Shown in pieces: positions 6,395 to 7,420 of a stretch of DNA of 7,420 nt (position 1 is the first letter of the stretch; every line of letters begins with the position of its first letter). Position numbers and translations under genes: made by a program. The notes under the pieces were generated by a model. The model saw nothing but the letters and a program-made list of their open reading frames with translations. It did no database searches and had not been told where the DNA came from. The DNA is from Spirochaetota bacterium (GTDB lineage Bacteria > Spirochaetota > Spirochaetia > Treponematales > UBA12059), in assembly GCA_022709445.1 (NCBI GenBank), contig JAKLIU010000097.1, positions 1-7,420 of the forward strand, read 5' to 3'.

Positions 6395-6427
6395 AAGCCG
6401 ATCCCCGCGGATCGGCTTTTTCTTTTT
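6395..6427 (+). terminator. Intrinsic terminator after deoC
   Basis: A perfect 10-bp stem (AAGCCGATCC at 6395-6404 pairing with GGATCGGCTT at 6409-6418) has a CCGC tetraloop and runs into a T-rich tract to 6427, broken by one C. It would end deoC transcription and insulate the sensor gene downstream. No equivalent T-run exists for the opposite strand. Confidence 0.93.
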
Positions 6428-6473
6428 CCGGTATCGCCGGGGCGCGCGCGGGCCGGAACGTCGCGCGGAAACT

Positions 6474-6502
6474 TTGCTTCCCGGGACCCGATCGCGTATC
6501 TT
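6474..6502 (+). promoter_or_regulatory. Sigma70-type promoter of the membrane sensor gene
   Basis: TTGCTT (6474-6479) and TATCTT (6497-6502) are separated by exactly 17 nt, just after the deoC terminator. The ATG at 6533 follows with GGAGG at 6521-6525, 7 nt before the start. Together these make an independent transcription unit. Confidence 0.7.
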
Positions 6503-6532
6503 TATGGAGAGACGAATGCGGGAGGGCCGACC

Positions 6533-7420
6533 ATGAAACTCAACATGAAGCTGTTCCTGTTCAATGTCCTGATACCCGTAGCGATAATTGTATCGATACT
6601 GGCCTTCCTGCAGGTTCGCGACCGCAAGGCGCTCGCCGACCAGGCCCTGAGCGACCTGGAATTCCGCGTGGAATTCATAGCGAGCAAAATAGACGAACAG
6701 GTGACGGAAAAGCTGCAGTACCTGCAGGACCAGGCGCGCCTGCGGGCGACCGTGGAACTGGCCTACTCGGCCGTGGACTCCGCCGACGAGGCGGAGTGGC
6801 GCGCGCTCCCGGCGTACGCACGATGGAAGGAAGAGTTCGCCTCCGGGGAAGGCCTCGAGGACGACGTGCTGCGTACCTATGCGGCCTATCGCGGCGTGCG
6901 CCCGCTCCTGACCCGCGACGGAATCGAATACGGGGCTGGATACGATTCGAACGCAGAGCCGTGGTTCGCGGGGACCCTGGCGGCCAACGACTTCTTCATC
7001 GCCGAACCGTTCGCCAGGACGGAAGGCGGCGCGCGCGAGGTGGGGATCTCCATGGGCTTCCCCGTGTACGCGCGCGGCGTCGCCGAGGGCTCGAGTTCCG
7101 ATATCGTCGGGGTCGCCGGTCTCGACCTGTCGATGGGCGACATCGTCAAGGTGGTCGCGGGCTTCGAACAAGAGCTCGGCATCTCCATCGGGCTGTACAC
7201 CCATGACGGCGCGATCATGTACGACAGCGACTACAACGCGTTCGCCGCGGCCGGCGGGCTGGACGCGGCGCAACAGGGCATCCTGAACTTCGTGGATTTC
7301 ATCATGATGGCCGATCCAAGCTCGGACCGTGCGGAGCTGCAGGGCATCCTGGAAGCCTTCTCCTCGGGCCTGGGCGGGCTCACGACCGAGTTCGAGGGCG
7401 GCACCATCATGGTAGCGTAC
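6533..7420 (+). CDS. Membrane sensor protein with dCache-like domain, N-terminal part (3' end outside window)
   Basis: The 296 visible residues start with a short cytoplasmic tail and one transmembrane helix (about residues 7-28), followed by a large extracytoplasmic region. A helical stretch (30-70) leads into a Cache-like fold: YDSNAEPWFAGT (137-148), FFIAEPFARTEGG (154-166), GISMGFPVYARG (171-182) and IVGVAGLDLSMGDIVKVV (191-208). A second, membrane-proximal module seems to begin at GISIGLYTHDGAIMYDS (216-232) and is cut off. This layout is typical of the sensory half of methyl-accepting chemotaxis proteins, histidine kinases and diguanylate cyclases; which output it carries cannot be seen here. 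The Arg of the known amino-acid-binding dCache motif appears to be Glu (E142, two before W144), so an amino acid ligand is not supported. The ATG at 6533 has a good ribosome site and its own promoter. Confidence 0.85.
   Translation, partial: MKLNMKLFLFNVLIPVAIIVSILAFLQVRDRKALADQALSDLEFRVEFIASKIDEQVTEKLQYLQDQARLRATVELAYSAVDSADEAEWRALPAYARWKEEFASGEGLEDDVLRTYAAYRGVRPLLTRDGIEYGAGYDSNAEPWFAGTLAANDFFIAEPFARTEGGAREVGISMGFPVYARGVAEGSSSDIVGVAGLDLSMGDIVKVVAGFEQELGISIGLYTHDGAIMYDSDYNAFAAAGGLDAAQQGILNFVDFIMMADPSSDRAELQGILEAFSSGLGGLTTEFEGGTIMVAY

Noticed and set aside
4270..7206. 978-codon plus-strand open frame spanning four transcription units
   Set aside because: It crosses the lipoprotein gene, deoC, a terminator and the sensor gene in the wrong frame; its composition is repetitive and no domain is visible.
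5291..7273. 660-codon minus-strand open frame opposite deoC and the sensor gene
   Set aside because: Another antisense shadow; the plus-strand frames carry recognisable DeoC and Cache-like motifs and the frame runs through the terminator.

Overview
The window is GC-rich bacterial DNA with long antisense open frames, as expected at this base composition. A lipoprotein signal peptide with a lipobox suggests a cell envelope with lipidated periplasmic or outer-membrane proteins. The histidine kinase style (an NTPLGAI H-box) and a membrane sensor with a dCache-like N-terminus would fit a high-GC spirochaete or a deltaproteobacterium-like lineage. That assignment is a guess; nothing here fixes the taxon.

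Left part, all minus strand. A compact operon begins at a good sigma70-type promoter (5288-5316) and runs leftward. It encodes a type-1 periplasmic-binding lipoprotein (4168-5241), a membrane sensor histidine kinase with a dCache-like periplasmic domain (2057-4171), a single-domain response regulator (1651-2067) and an unrecognised 85-residue basic protein (1397-1654). Every junction overlaps (4, 11 and 4 nt), so the four products are very likely made together. No ABC permease or ATPase accompanies the binding protein. The simplest reading is a three-component signalling unit: binding protein, kinase, receiver, plus a small protein of unknown role. After a 149-nt gap holding a tandem, palindromic 19-bp repeat comes an NhaC-family Na+/H+ antiporter (1-1247), cut by the window edge.

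Middle. At 5344 to about 5690 (minus) lies the C-terminal part of a sulfite-oxidase-like molybdopterin oxidoreductase domain, with no N-terminal half. Directly abutting it, head to head, is deoC (deoxyribose-phosphate aldolase, plus strand, to 6370). Its active site is complete, but its frame has no ATG, GTG or TTG before an internal GTG at 5810. Either deoC uses a CTG start at 5699, which has a well-placed GGAGG, or a deletion (or assembly join) removed the 5' ends of both genes. deoC ends at a strong intrinsic terminator (6395-6427).

Right part. A separate, well-formed promoter (6474-6502) drives a plus-strand membrane sensor protein (6533 onward) with one transmembrane helix and a dCache-like extracytoplasmic domain. 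It runs off the window, so its output domain is not visible.

No tRNA, rRNA, CRISPR array or insertion sequence was seen. No stretch longer than about 165 bases lacks a gene.
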